This document shows, piece by piece, positions 11,640 through 23,953 of a stretch of 64,000 bases of DNA. Origin of the DNA: Ceratothoa steindachneri (taxonomy: Eukaryota; Arthropoda; Malacostraca; Isopoda; Cymothoidae); the NCBI GenBank assembly GCA_963969495.1, contig OZ018333.1, forward strand, positions 86,221,256 to 86,285,255. Direction: 5' to 3'. The notes under the pieces were generated by a model, which saw only the letters and a program-made list of their open reading frames with translations, did not search any database and was not told where the DNA came from. Position numbers and translations under genes: made by a program. The first letter of the stretch is position 1. Each line of letters opens with the position of its first letter.

Positions 11640-14255
11640 TAACTTTTGTTGAAAGAATTTTAGCAAAGTACTATCAGAATCTTACTTGTCGACAATTTAG
11701 GTGTTTTCACCATGGCCAGTCTGGGGACCCACCGCTGCCACATCGTTGCCCAATTTTCATGTATTGGAGCTTGTCAATGATGGAGTTAGTTACCGCTCCT
11801 CTTGAATTTGGACCATGTGGGACTGGAGGCTCATCTGGTACTGTAGCCAGGAATTTGTCCAGCCTCCTCTTGAAGGCTTCAGTACTGACTCCCATCAGAT
11901 CTCTTATATCCCTAGGGATACAGTTGAAGAATCTTGGACCAGCACTAATGAAGCTCTTTGCCTGAATAGTCTTCATCTTCTGGGTGCAACTGTTTACGGA
12001 TCTTCTTACACAGGTTGTGCCAAACCTGGGGTGGTGTTGCCCTATGATGCCATTTTCTTCCTTGTGTGTCGGATTTGGTACAGTTCCTTCCAGGATCTTC
12101 CAGACATATATAATATCTCTCTCGTTCTCCGCCCCTGCAAGGAGTATAGTTTAAGATATTTAAGCCTCTCCCAATAATTCAGGGTGTCACTGACTAGCCT
12201 CTTTGTGAAAGCTCTGTGAACTTGTTCCAGATCTTGTATGTCTTTAATTTTGTATGGAGACCATAGCTGGTACCCATACTCCATCTTGACATTATTAGCA
12301 TCTTCCACAGGGGCAAGAGATGTTCAGGTTTTCTGGTTTTAAAAGTCCTGAGGATCCAACCAATCATTTTTGTGGCTGTCTTGATGGTGTGAATTATATG
12401 CTCTTTGAAGCTGCACTCATTACTCATCCACACTCCCAGGTCCTCAGTGTCTCCTTGACCTCAATCTTGTCTTCACCTGCCTTGTATCTATAGTCTTTCA
12501 GATTTTCGTTTGTTCCATCCTTAATTACCTCAAATTTTTGTTGTTAAATTTCATATTATTTCTGTTTGTCCAGTTGTAAATAAATTCCAGGTAATTTTGT
12601 AATCTTTTAGAATCATCCTTGGAGGTAATTTCATGGGAGATCCTGGTGTCATCAGCGAATGAGGAGACCCTGGATCATTTAACTACCTGGTTGATGTCTC
12701 CTATCATTATTAGGAACAGTAGCGGGCCCAGCACTGAACCCTGTAGTACTTCGCTGATAACTGGAGACTTTCTTGAGTGTGTACCCTCAATCACGACTTC
12801 TTGGTTTCTGTCTTTTAGGAACTCGTGTATCCAAAGTCCCAGTTTTCCTGTGATGCCAGTCATTTTAAGTTTGTGTGCTAGAACTCCGTGATCGACTTTC
12901 TCAAAAGCTTTCGCAAAGTCCAGGTACACTACATCCACATTTTTACCACTGCTCAGATCATCCAGTATTCCCTGGTAGTGGTTTAGTGGCTGGGAGAGGC
13001 ATGACCTTCCTTTACAGAAACTATGTTGCCCTGGATTGAATTTTCCTGTCTTCTCCATAAAGCTCACTATATGCTTCCTCAGAACTCTCTCAAACATCTT
13101 AGAGAGGTGTGATGTGAGACAAACCCGCTTGTAGTTTGTTGCAAGGCCTCGTGAGCCACTTTTAAATATTGGAGTGATCAGTCTCTCCTTCAAGTTTGTT
13201 GATATGCCCCCATTGTCCAGAGATTTTCTCCATAAGAGGCTGATAGGAGTAGATAGTGCATATTGACACTTTTTCAGGAGTATTGCTGGTAAGTTGTCTG
13301 GTCCAGCTGATGAATTTGTTTTAATTTCGCTGATCGCTTCTACAATATCTTTAGGTGTAAAATTTATATCACTGATAGTTTGTTCTGTTTCTTCTTCTGT
13401 TTTAAAGTAAGCACTGGGATTTTTTATTACTTTTTTCTTGTATCGGCTCACTGTATTCAATCTTGTATTCTTCTAGAATGTTTGCTATATTTCGAGAGTC
13501 CTCTACTAGTTCCCCGTCTTTTCCTTCCAGTGGTCCAACCTTTACTTGCATTTTCAGTTTCTTCTGGGCATAGGAGTGAAAGTATTTGGGATTTTCCCTT
13601 ATGGCTAGTAGGGCTTTATTTTCTTCGTACTGCCTTTCTCTCTCGTATGATTCCTTCAGTTTGAGTTCTATTTCCATTACTTTTGTTTCTATATTTTCTC
13701 TTTCCCTGTTTGATTTTGTTTTTTTTAATAGTTTCTTCAGTAGTTTAGTTCTGTTTCTCATGAAAATTTTCTTATCTCTAGGTATTTTGTTTCTGCGTTT
13801 GGTTGTTCTTTTTGGAGGGATATATTTTTCACACAGCTCTTGACATATTGTCATGAAGGTCCTTAGCATTTCTTCCACCGATTGAGATTGGTTTATCTCA
13901 GCCCAATCTACCTTTCCTAGTTCCTTATTTATGGATTCCCCGTTTGCATCGTCACTAAAAAAGTTTAAGTTCTTCAAACTGTATTCTGTGATCCTTGTAT
14001 TCACAGTATTTTTTGCTTTGGCCTTATCACATTTGTGCTTATTTCCACTATATTGTGATCAGTTATGATGGTTTTGATCACCTTTGTACTGTGTATTAGC
14101 TTAGTATTATTTGTAAAGAGTAAATCCATGATGTTTTCCTGGCGTGTTGGCTCTGTGATAATCTGTTCTAAAAAATGATTATCTGCAAGTCTGAGAAGAT
14201 CACTAGCTTGTCTTTGTTCACTCGCTGTTCTTGCCATGGACCTATCCCCCAATGC
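11640..14255 (-). mobile_element. CR1/Jockey-superfamily LINE, 5'-truncated ORF2
   Basis: On the minus strand this reads as the tail of an endonuclease (about 14,250-14,010, LLFTNNTKLIHSTKVIKTII with TDHN), a basic linker (14,004-13,402), RT (13,460-12,675) and a C-terminal domain (12,433-11,707). RT shows SSAGPDNLPAILLKKC, LTPIFKSGS, VVYLDFAKAFEKVDHGVLAHKL and QGSVLGPLLFLI, all CR1/Jockey-like. Frame breaks occur near 14,000, 13,440, 12,680 and 12,300, and the canonical RT box after 12,680 is out of frame. No RNase H is present, unlike the I-clade copies. The 5' end abuts the I-clade fragment at 14,231. Confidence 0.8.
12675..13460 (-). pseudogene. CR1-like reverse transcriptase core
   Basis: This is the longest intact stretch (261 codons) of the CR1-like ORF2. 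The fingers and palm blocks are well preserved (KSGSRG, SKMFERVLRKHI, FCKGRSC, DFAKAFEKVDH, QGSVLGPLLFLI). The frame closes where the catalytic Y-x-D-D would be expected, so it cannot encode a complete polymerase. Confidence 0.8.
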
Positions 14256-14660
14256 CGCGATGGCTTCAGGCCGCTTTCTGTCATCTCCGAATCGGGCACA
14301 CTCGTGTGACGCATCGCCATTTGATGGAGCGCTCGCTTGCGCCCTATTGTGACGACTTCGTCATCTCCCAGACTGTTCGAGACATTCTTGTTGAATGTCC
14401 CAGTCTGGGTGATCTTCGCGCACGTTACCTGTCCCGGTACCGGGATGGGTGGGGTCGCTACCGGCTGTCCCTTGTACTTGGGACAAGTGCGTGCACATTG
14501 ACCGGTGGAATTGTAGACTTTTGGGGGGAGGCTGGCCTTCTCCCTATTATTTAACCAGGTTTTTTGTGTGGTTTGTTTTGTCTTTGTTTTTTTCCCCTTT
14601 ATAGGTCGCACGCTCCTGTGCCGGGTGAACCTCCCCCCGATGCATGAGCTTGCTTACTAC
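14231..14660 (+). mobile_element. I-clade LINE 3' fragment (RNase H C-terminal tail and 3' UTR)
   Basis: The coding part (14,231-14,554) is collinear with the final hundred codons of ORF2 in the young element: PWTYPPMPR, FCHLRIGHTRVTHRHLMERS, ILVECPSLGDLRARYLSRY. The shared CGCTCCTGYGCCGG 3' UTR block follows. It is 5'-truncated exactly where the minus-strand CR1-like endonuclease begins, so one insertion interrupted the other. The signature 3' terminal block and poly(A) seen in the later copies are missing. Confidence 0.85.
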
Positions 14661-14861
14661 TACCCTCATTGACTTTACCCCTTCAGTCATAGGATACTAA
14701 AACAAACAATTTTGGAAAAGTGAATACACTTTATTTATTAGAAATGTCTAAAATAAACTAGATTCCACAAAAAATAATACCTTTAATAAAGCTGCCATAT
14801 TAAATGTCCATTTGGACACAATGATACAAGTTGTGCATATTTATTTTATATGATATTCAAG

Positions 14862-15669
14862 AAATCCATTTGGTAACACTTCAGTTTTGGGGTGCACGGT
14901 AGGTGGCGCTGTTTATAGGCTATAATTTTGTGCTACAATATATGTCTTATAACGTCAGATGTGAATAATTACGGCGTTATATTTTGTTATATATGCGTAT
15001 ATACTGGGGACACAAACCCCCAGACCCCCCAATTGATTGAAACTCAGGATCATCGCAGGGTGGTCTTCCCACAGTGATATCTCCCCCATGAGCAGTCCCC
15101 TTGAATTTACTGTATTTTTCCCCAACAGCTTTTTACTGGCAGAAAAACCCTAACCTAATGACAAACAATACTTACTTTTATAGGATTTTTGATTAATTTA
15201 TGTGCCTCTAAATAATCTATAAGTTTTTCGCGGTCATGCAAAATAAACCCAAATTCGAATAAAGCAAATTTGAATAACAAAGAAGCACAACTAGAGTATG
15301 AAAAAGCCATAACGAAACAGATACAAATGCTAAGTGGGTTCTATTTATAGCTACGACATTGCCAGTAAGAAGCTGTTATCGTTCGCTGTGAAACAAAAAA
15401 TATGAAAACAAAAAAACAAACAATAAAAGACATCAAGAAACCTTAGCTAACTTAGAAAAAACTATAAACGAGCAGAGGTGCAGATATTTAGTAAATAATA
15501 CAGATTAAAAGTTACAAATCCCCAAAACAAAAAAATATAACTACGTGATTGGTCACATCTGAAGCTACTGTCTGATGTCATAAGAGATATATTGTAGCCC
15601 AAAATTGTAGCCTACTAACAGTGCCACCTACCATGTGCCCCTAATCTGAAGTATCACCATCCATTTTTT
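14862..15669. mobile_element. 0.8-kb non-autonomous element with about 100-bp imperfect terminal inverted repeats
   Basis: The left arm (14,862-14,970) and right arm (about 15,551-15,669) are reverse complements. Shared blocks include GGTAGGTGGC, TAGGCTA-AATTTTG and GCTACAATATAT-TCTTAT. The 580-bp interior is AT-rich and has no ORF. Long imperfect arms around a short non-coding core are MITE-like. It ends next to the C-terminal end of the piggyBac remnant, so it may have inserted there or be part of that element. Confidence 0.65.
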
Positions 15670-16379
15670 TATCTTTTTATACAAAGTGGCTTTTGGTACT
15701 TTGGGTATGCAATCAAAGATTTTTGCTTGCAATTATTGTTTACATATTGAGAGGCACTCCTTTGGTTCAAAAACATAGGGAAATGCGCGATTATATCTAA
15801 GTGTGTAGCTATGGATGGAGTTGTCATTGGAGCTATGCATGGATGCTTTGATTCTGAAGAGTTGCTTTCATTCATGATTTAGCATGTTCAAAACTTATTA
15901 GTCTTTAGAAGGTTATCTGTAATTTCTTCCCTAAATGCTAACAGATCAGGGAATTCTTTCTTTGCCATCCCAATCTCCAGTGCTTGCTTTGTATATTCCA
16001 ACCAACTGTTACATACAGCCATATCCATGCAGTGAAAAATAACTCTTAAAAGTCCATTTCCTAGATTAAGTAAATATTCTATACAAGGCAAGCAACTGAT
16101 CAAATAAATCAACTCCTCCCATTTTCTTGTTATATATACCTACAATATCAGGCCTTGTAACTTCAACATACTCTATGGACTTCTTATCGCACCTAGCAAC
16201 CTCTTTAACTTTACTAAAATTTCCCAACTCTCTTCATCTGCACTCTTTTCATCTAAATCATCAACCACCTGAATAGGACGAGCAGTAGAACATGATGGTG
16301 TGTGGTCGGATTCCTCTTCATCATCCAAATCTAGCTCTTCAGCATTATCCAATATTTGTATAATTTGGTCATATTGCAT
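15669..16379 (-). pseudogene. piggyBac-type transposase, internally deleted
   Basis: Minus-strand order: an acidic N-terminal segment (16,379 to about 16,185), then a jump to the catalytic C-terminal core with VTRPDIVGIYNKKMGGVDLF (about 16,160-16,100), then FHCMDMAVCNSWLEY, then the C-terminal tail with HFPMFLNQRSASQ and cysteine pairs (15,875-15,669). NKKMGGVDLFDQ is the diagnostic piggyBac block near the third catalytic aspartate. The middle of the transposase, with the first two aspartates, is deleted, and stops and shifts occur near 16,185, 16,070 and 15,880. It is not functional. Confidence 0.8.
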
Positions 16380-16436
16380 TCATGTAGGTGTATGTAATAA
16401 AGAAAATAAACAGCACACTCTAAGAGTATATATATA

Positions 16437-16805
16437 CAGGGGTTGGACAAAATAATGGAAACATTAATTAAATTAATGACATTTGAGTCCCCTCCTCCTT
16501 AGCAGTGTAAATAGATTCAATACGCTGAGCAAACGATTCATAGAGTTTTGTGCTGTATCTATACAAATTTAACTGGTTTCGGGTGAAACGTGCTCTAGTT
16601 CCTTCGTAGACACTTTTTAGAGGGAATATATCCCCTAATTTTGCCCCAATTTACACAAAAAAAACTTGATTATGGCAAGATCTGTGAATTATGGAGACCA
16701 ATATGTGTTCAACATCATTATCAGGCATTTTAAACATGTTTTAAAATCTTTTTTGGTGTGAATGGGTGCATTAGTAAATGTTTCCATTATTTTGTCCAAC
16801 CCCTG
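16437..16805 (-). mobile_element. Tc1/mariner deletion derivative with intact TIRs
   Basis: The ends are inverted copies of a repeat of about 27 bp starting CAGGGGTTGGACAAAATAAT, flanked on both sides by TA within (TA)n tracts, as expected for TA-targeting Tc1/mariner insertion. On the minus strand the interior still encodes the end of a Tc1-type transposase (LYESFAQRIESIYTAKEEGT). About three quarters of a normal element has been lost, so it is non-autonomous. Confidence 0.9.
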
Positions 16806-16849
16806 TATATATATATATATATTTATATATATGAAAAAAGAGGAAGTAA

Positions 16850-17165
16850 CAAACATGAAGTGAATTTCACAAATAGAGAAGACAAAAAAATCCTGGACAT
16901 GATTCAAACTCTATGACAGTGATAAAATAGGACCTATAAGATATGAAGGGTTTTGAAAGAATCAGATGAAGAAATAGTAGAGGTTCTTAATGATCATTTT
17001 TCTTCAGTAGTTACACAAGAGAATCCACATATATTAATTGATGATAATTCTAGGTGGAGGGAAATAGTGTTGAATACCATTAATATGAACAGGGAAATAA
17101 TTAAAGGGCTTATATTGGAGTTAAATACTAGTAAGTCATCTGGCCCAGACAAGATTCATTCTAGG
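16850..17165 (+). pseudogene. CR1-like LINE fragment upstream of RT
   Basis: A frame at 16,953-17,165 reads LNDHFSSVVT, then EIIKGLILELNTSKSSGPDKIHSR. The K-S-x-G-P-D block is RT block 0/1 of CR1/Jockey LINEs and matches SSAGPDNLPA in the minus-strand element at 12,675-13,460. The match ends abruptly at 17,165, where an unrelated repeat begins. Confidence 0.65.
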
Positions 17166-17700
17166 TTAGGGTAGGGTGGGGTACATTGACCTATTAGTAG
17201 AAAAATCCATAAAAATTCCATTTTATACCGAGCGAGTGCAAACTGTGCCCAAAACAAACTTCACAACATGGCCCACTTATGGTATACTCATAAATCCTCA
17301 ACTCAGAAAATAAGTGTCATTTTTGGCACTTCAAAATTTTGGGGGACCTTGGTCAGTGTTCCCCTACTGCGGGGGAACAGTGACCAGGGTGTGGGGGAAC
17401 ATCAACCCTTATTTTTGAGAAGCTCATAAACAAAAAACAGTGTTGGTTTTTTTTTGCCTGCAATCAACATATATGATAACCCTAGCCACTTTTGTTGATA
17501 TAATATCATTGCTTTACTATTTGTCTATTCTAATACCAAATTTATATTCAACGTAAAAAATACATAAGATGTTTAATTTTAGAGTAGGGTTGGGTAGGGA
17601 AACATCGATCTATTAGAAGAAAAACCTGCATAAAAATTTAATTTTGTACCCGAGCGAGTGCAAACTGTGCCCATAACAGGCAACAAATTTCTATTTAGTT
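17165..17700 (+). repeat. Pair of diverged direct repeats of about 110 bp
   Basis: 17,165-17,275 and 17,581-17,695 share GGTTAGGGTAGGG/GGTTGGGTAGGG, CAT-GA-CTATTAG-AGAAAAA and GAGCGAGTGCAAACTGTGCCC in the same order. The intervening 300 bp is non-coding. They could be ends of an unrecognised element. The 450 bp after 17,700 contain no gene I can recognise. Confidence 0.65.
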
Positions 17701-18149
17701 GGAGGGCACTGAATGCGAATTTAAAAACCAAAACTCTCTCTCATGTCTAGATTTTGTAGAATGACCCCCTCCCACTTTTTTCGCTATTTTTTCCGATTAA
17801 TAAATACAAAAACCATTTTATTTTGTAATTTTTTACTTTTTTAAAATAAATATTTTAAAAGTGGGGGACCTTCCCCGCCCTCAGCTCCATCGGTCCTCAG
17901 ACTGACAACAGATACTAATCAGATCCAGGCAGGCAACCACTGCTTCATCCACCCAGATAAAGTGGCAAAAGCACTTTACATTTGCAAAAAATTAATAGAA
18001 CAAACCCTCACCATCACTGGAGGGGATGGGAAATTAAGTTCAATGTGTGCAACCTTGATAACCTGACCCAGCCTTCTGAGTTGGTTACCAGGTTTGGGTA
18101 GTGGTCTGTGAAGTGCTGGGCAGCAACAGACGATGACCCAACCTACCCG

Positions 18150-18700
18150 AATTAAAACAAATTGTCACATTTTTAATGCTTCCCCATCCATCAATACTTT
18201 AACCCAATTGTTTGAAAGTACTCGCTCTAATATATTAGCAACTTTTGTTGTCTCATTTATGAATTGCTAAAAAAAATATTTTTTTAAATATCTAATAAAC
18301 TTAATCTATGCCTTCCTATCATATTTACACAGTCCAAAGAGCTTGAATTAGAATCACCAAGAATAACTATCTGCTTCACATCCTGTACTTATTGCCTCTA
18401 TTATGAGAACATCAATATCCTTAGTCTATCAAGGTGTTCTGAAAAATAGTTTATTTTTTACCTACCTCAATATCATTTATATTTGAAGCTATACTATTTC
18501 TTATATAAATAATTATCCCACATGTTACTCATCTTTCACTAATCGACATATAACCTTTTAGGTCAACTTCAAAAATATTAAGTTTAATTACCCATGATTC
18601 TTTTACACCTATTATATCTAGATCTTCATCAATAATATAACTAAATAACTCATCATTACTATTTATGAGTATTAGCATTGATATAGAGACAACTCACACA
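18150..18700 (-). pseudogene. CR1/Jockey-like endonuclease N-terminal fragment
   Basis: On the minus strand a frame reads DELFSYIIDEDLDIIGVKES and then WVIKLNIFEVDLKGY, typical of the first endonuclease blocks (D-I-I-G-x-x-E-S/T-W). IIIYIRNS and eroded, stop-ridden sequence follow to about 18,150. It is an isolated fragment with no RT. Confidence 0.6.
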
Positions 18701-19724
18701 TACCTGGACAACTTATCATTGTTTATCTATGCCACTCGACTCTCACCCGGACTACATAACTTGAATTTTGACCTTAAACTGGCAATTCATTGTTACCTAT
18801 ATTGTAAATTATAAGTAGCCAAAAATATCCTGAGGCAAGTGGCTAGGTATAATAGTACTATCTACATTACTCACTTATTTTGGGGGAATAGTTTCTTAAA
18901 CCTAAACAGACATTCTCGCAAAACCATTTAGTTCATACATTGAACTCATCTTCAGGTCATCATAGTCTATTGCAGTCTCTTGCAGTTTACCTGAATTGGA
19001 ACCCCATATTGAAAATTAACATGCCTAATTCTGCTTAACTTTAATTGGAAGAGGTCTGTCCTATCATTAGGCAATATGGGCCTTGATTAGTTACACATTA
19101 AGTTTGTTTCACATAGGACTCTGCACTAACTGATGGTTTTCCCACACTCATTTTCCTCTCTCCCCAACTTTATTTTAGAAGACATCAAAGCTAAATAAAT
19201 ATATTGAAGCTTCTGAAAAGTCTGCTATATAAAACTAATATATCTACCAAAAACCTTAAATCACTATTTAAAACATCCAGATAGAACTCTTTAAACAAAC
19301 AGGAAGTAATCATGAATAATGAAAAGAATTTATTGGATGATGAAACATTGGATAATAAAAGGGTAAGTTACTTGATCTTTCAGGTATTTTGCGTAATTAA
19401 GCACTACTGATTATCCATTCCTCGGTTTTATGAGTTGAGATATCTTTATTGTGAAATGGGGTTTTCTCTTTAGTTTTTCTCTTTGTTCTGCCATCAATTG
19501 ACTCAGCCAATTGCATTAAATGATGCAAATAATTAATGAACAAGTAAATCTTGAAGGGCTAATACCCAATTTAGTTTTATTGATGGGTCATTTTTATTTT
19601 CTGATGGTGCAAAAGAGAATTAGAAATGTTGATTGGGACCACTGTGTAGCTTGTTGCACTTTGTACCTGGACCAGTTGCCTGTTGTGCCAGCCTAAGTGC
19701 AAATAGGGAAGGCTCTATTCAATG
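18701..19724. other. No recognisable gene
   Basis: AT-rich, stop-dense in all frames, without visible tandem or inverted repeats. It separates the CR1-like scrap from the I-clade copy. Confidence 0.4.
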
Positions 19725-20665
19725 TGTTTACTTGAAGCGCCAGGCGCTGCGTCTGTCTTCAGGGCCGAGCTGGTGGCAATACACCACTCGGTATGGGAGA
19801 TTACGCGATATGCCCGGTTCGGAGACTGGATTGTGATCTATAGCGACTCACAAAGCGCCCTGAGTGCTCTCGGGGCATTGAAATCTCCGCATCCCCTGGT
19901 TCGCGATATCCGTGAGGCCACGGTTTTGGCGAGCCGGGCAGATGTTGAGATTATCTTCTGCTGGGTTCCTGGACATGTAGGAATTGCGGGGAATGAGCAC
20001 GCCGATGAGGGCACCAAAGAGTCCGCAAGGACTCTGTGACCGGACCAGCATTTCGCTCTTCCTCACACCGCCTACATGGCAGGAATACGGGCAGCTCTTT
20101 GGACTGCTTGGCAAAGAAGATGGGAGACGGTCGAAGGGAACTTAAAGTTGCGTGCCATCTCCAAATCGGACACACTCGTGTGATGCATCGCTATTTGATG
20201 GAGCGCTCGCCTGTGCCCTATTGCGATGACTGCGTCATCCCCAGACTGTTCAGCACATTCTTGTCGAATGTCCCAGTTTGGGTGATCTTCGCTCACGTTA
20301 CCTGTCCTGGTACCGGGCTGGGCGGGTTTGTTACCGCTTGTTCCCTGTACTCGGGACGAGTGTGTGCACCGTGACTGGTGGACTTGTTGACTTTTGGGGG
20401 GAGGCCGGCCATCTCCCTTGTATTTAACTTTTTTTTTGTTATTGTTGTTTGTTTTTTGTTTTTTTTTGTAGGTCGCATGCTCCTGCGCCGGGGGGAGGGG
20501 GCCCTTCCCCCGATGCTGGAGCTTGCTCCCTGTTTGTTATCCCCTTTTTATTGTTGTTTCTGTTAAAATTTTTATTTTAAAGTAGACTAGAACTGGGCTG
20601 TTTGTTTGTGGCGACTTATGCCCAAGTGGGCAGTCGCCAGATAGCCCCTTGAAAAAAAAAAAATT
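19725..20665 (+). mobile_element. 5'-truncated I-clade LINE copy (RNase H to poly(A))
   Basis: From about 19,725 it aligns with the RNase H part of the young element at about 26,820 (ASVFRAELVAIHHSV, YSDSQSALSALG, PGHVGIAGNEHAD) and continues to the common 3' end. That end carries the CGGCGACTTATGCCCAAGTG block near 20,608 and a poly(A) at about 20,654. RNase H is open to the stop at 20,037. The region beyond is shifted, with a deletion relative to the young copy near 20,155. Confidence 0.9.
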
Positions 20666-20824
20666 ACTTGAAGCTGCTTTGCTTCCTCTTGATATCTCCA
20701 AGTGCTTCTTTTTTTTTTTACTATCCCTTCAACCCTCTCTCTATTACAACTGAAACCTGGAAGACGAGCAATTCCTACTAGTTTGAGTACCTGTTGAAAA
20801 ACCTCTGTGGCGCTTGACACAGGT

Positions 20825-20945
20825 ACGGTGGTCCTCATTTGAGCAAATGACCTATTTCTCTGTACCTTACTGCAATGACCACTCCAGACTGGTTGCCACA
20901 CACTTGTTGAATGTCCCAGTGATCTTACATATTACCATTCCTGGT
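20825..20945 (+). mobile_element. Short diverged I-clade fragment at the 5' border of the young element
   Basis: About 110 bp resembles the ORF2 C-terminal coding block (CTTACTGCAATGACC, TTGTTGAATGTCCCAGT, CCTGGTACC), corresponding to about 27,365-27,465 but clearly more diverged. It lies directly before the 5' end of the young element near 20,950, so the young element may have inserted into an older relative. Confidence 0.6.
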
Positions 20946-21567
20946 ACCCCATAAGGGGCGCGGCGATTTGCCATCCTGGCCGCCGTGCTGACGGGACTCA
21001 GCACCCTGTCCGGCCCCAGCTTAGCCTCTCTTCCTTCCTTCAAAACACTTGTTTCCTCTCTTTTCATAAAACCTCTCCCACAACTTTCAATGGTCAGCCT
21101 CTAATTTCACAGGGTAGATGCTGACCTTCTCAAGCCAACCGTCCCGGATCAGGGCTGGGGGGGGAGGGGACAATGTTCCCTATCCCCTGAGCTCCGGTTT
21201 GGGATGTTTTTTTTTTAACAACCTGCTTCATCCCCACCCATACCTTCCTCACATCCCTTTTCCTCTCCTCTTCACACTCTATCCATTTTTACGCTGTGTT
21301 CAAGGTGGAGCCGCCATGCCGATGGACTGCCAGGCCACCAGGCAGGAGGGGTGGTCGGAAATGGCGGCGCCTGGCTCTGCCAGGCCTGTAAGCACCTCTT
21401 GCAGTGCAGGCAACTGCAAGAGGTGATGAGCTATTGCGTTCCGTAGCACAAATAGGGTCACCATGCCCATTGATGAAAATAAAAAAAACCCCAACCCCCA
21501 ACTTTCCCAAGACATCAACGAAGCCGTCCTCGGGCAGCTCCACTGAGAAAATGGAGGTCCCCCCCTT

Positions 21568-23273
21568 GTGCTTGCGCAGGGGACCCTCCATACTTCTTTA
21601 ACCGGAGAGGAGGCTTACTCCTCTCCTACGCCTACGGGTGTAGGGGACTCCCCCTCACCCCCTTCTCTGGAGGTGCTTTCGGGCACCTCCCTATCTCCAG
21701 CGGCAGTCCCTCCTTTGCTTTCTAAGGGGACTGCCAAGAAAGCCAGCAGGCAGCCCATTGCTGACCGCCCCTCGAGCAAGCGGCTCGGTAGGGCAAACCC
21801 CCTTAGGGGGGAGAGGGAAGCCAGGCCCCTTCGGTCGCTTCCCTCAAAAGACCTGCTGGCAAGAATATTAAACCTTGCCGGGGTCGAGGCCTGTGCCTCC
21901 CCACTAAAGACTTATGATGCTGCCAAGGGGACCTGCAATGTCCTGGGAGGAAAAGGCCAACTTGAGGCCCCTCCTGTGATAGACATGGTCCTTGAGGAAA
22001 ACCAGCCTCAGACAGGAGGGCCCTCCATGGGGGGGAATCCGGGCTCGGCGCCAAGCACCGAACCCGAATCCGCCCCTATGCAAGGTCCTCCTCAAATGGC
22101 TGGGGATTCTCAGGCAGTACAAGGAGGGGAGGGATCTCCTCCGGATGATGCCCCTGCGACCACCAGGACCTTCTCCATTTCCGAGAAGGACCTGGCTGAG
22201 GCCGGTCCATCTGGCCTGGGGGCTTCTACCGGCGGAGGTGAGAAGCGGGTTCATTCCCCGCCCTCCTCTCCAAAAAAGAAAAAGACCAAGACCAAAATGA
22301 CGAAGAAGACTTGGGGCTGCTCTCCTTCCGCGGGGGCTGCGGGGACGGATGGGTCTGCTGCCACTATGGCAAGAGACCAAGCCAAGTTCGGCACATCCAT
22401 CCCCTCTGCCCCGCCGGTTGCGGAGCCCCTGACCAAGACCAAAAATGCACAGGGCGGAGCCTCGATAACATCGGGGTCCCTAATTCAGAGGTTACCTGGC
22501 ATTTTTGAGCCCGCTGGATTCAAAAGCTTCCTCGTTATTCGCTCCACTGATGGCAGCATGTTGTCCAAGGGCAACATGATCCATCAGGGAGAGAATTAGC
22601 TAGTGCAATTGGTAGAGAGCCGAAGGTAACCCGTTTCTCGGACGGGAGCCTTCTGTCGAATGCGGCGAATCCCGCCGAGGTGGCCAAGATAAGTGCTCTT
22701 CGGACACTTCATGGCACCCCGGTGAGTGTGACGCCGCACTCTACCATGAACTTTGTGAAAGGAGTAGTTTATGCGAGAGAACTCGTTGACTACTCCATTG
22801 AGGACATTACCCTAGAGCTGGCCGACCATGGGGCGGTCAAGGTCGAACGTGTGATGAGAAAACAGGGAGGGGCCTCGAGACCCACCCCTACACTCTTCGT
22901 CATGTTCGACTGTGACAGGCTCCCTGAGTCGGTGCGTGCCGGTTGGTACCGCTACCGCGTGAAGGCATTCGTGCCACTGCCGCGGCGGTGCTATTACTGT
23001 CACCGCTTCAGCCATACGAATCGCCTATGTAGACGTGCAAAGTCTGGGTCACCCGAAGTCTGTGTAAATTGCTCCAAGGTCGCACACGATAAGTTCAAAT
23101 TGTGTGTGGTCAATTGTGTCAATTGCGGAGAGCCGCACCCTGCCTCTTCGAAGAAATGTGGTGCATATCTCCTTGAGAAAGAAATCCTGGCCGTTCAGGC
23201 CCAGGATCGACTTTCATTCCGCGAGGCTAAGGACTTGGTCCTGGCGCGCCCGGCTCTGCCTGGGACATCATAG
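21568..23273 (+). pseudogene. LINE ORF1, Gag-like RNA-binding protein with three zinc knuckles
   Basis: The first 340 codons (21,568-22,599) are Pro/Ser/Lys-rich and end in a Gag-like block (FLVIRSTDGSMLSKGNM). A one-base shift near 22,590 moves the frame, which then continues (VTRFSDGSLL, STMNFVKGVVYARELVDYSI) into three knuckles: CYYCHRFSHTNRLC, CVNCSKVAHDKFKLC and CVNCGEPHPASSKKC. An in-frame TAG ends it at 23,271, although Ser/Pro-rich coding-like sequence continues to about 23,850, so the intact ORF1 was probably longer. Its role would be to coat element RNA and form the RNP. Confidence 0.85.
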
Positions 23274-23953
23274 GCCTCAATAGTTAGAAAAGCACCCTCT
23301 GCTCCTGGTCCATCCAGGCCAACGAGCACGGTTGTTTCCGCGCCCATTCGGAGCCCTTCTGCGGGCTCTACCCAGCCCCGGCTAAGATCAGGGCTTCCCC
23401 CTCTTCCCCCAGCGTGACCGTTTCCCGTAAGTCGAAACGACCACGCGCCTCCACCGAGTCGTTAGACTCACAGGAGGCAACACCCCTGAAGATGGTCGCC
23501 AGGCCATCTTCCGGGGTTCCTAAAGCTGTTCCCCGAAAGGAGGACAGTAACAAAGGAGCTTCGGCTCCATCGCCCACGCCCCGAGGTGGAGCGAGTGGCT
23601 CGGAGACGGTAGTTCCTCGAAAAGAGGGCCCCCCCGCCTCCTAAGCCGCAACGCCCGCCTAAGGTTTTGAGGCGGAGGGAGGAAAAGACTTGCATGGCGA
23701 GCCCAACCTCCCCCAATAAGTCCTCGAAGGCGACAGCGCCTTCAGCGCTTTGTCCGGCCAACAGCGCCCGGGGTTCTGCCCCCGGGAAGCGTACGGCCAT
23801 TCCCGTGAGGGTTTTCAGTTCGAGGAGGGTCCCCGCGTCTCCTCCGAGCTAGGCCTGGAGGGCATATTCCTTCAATCGAATTGCCGTGGACTCCGGGCCA
23901 ACTGGTAAGAGCTGCGGAGGCTCGTCTCATCCCGTATCCCGTTAGCTATCTTT

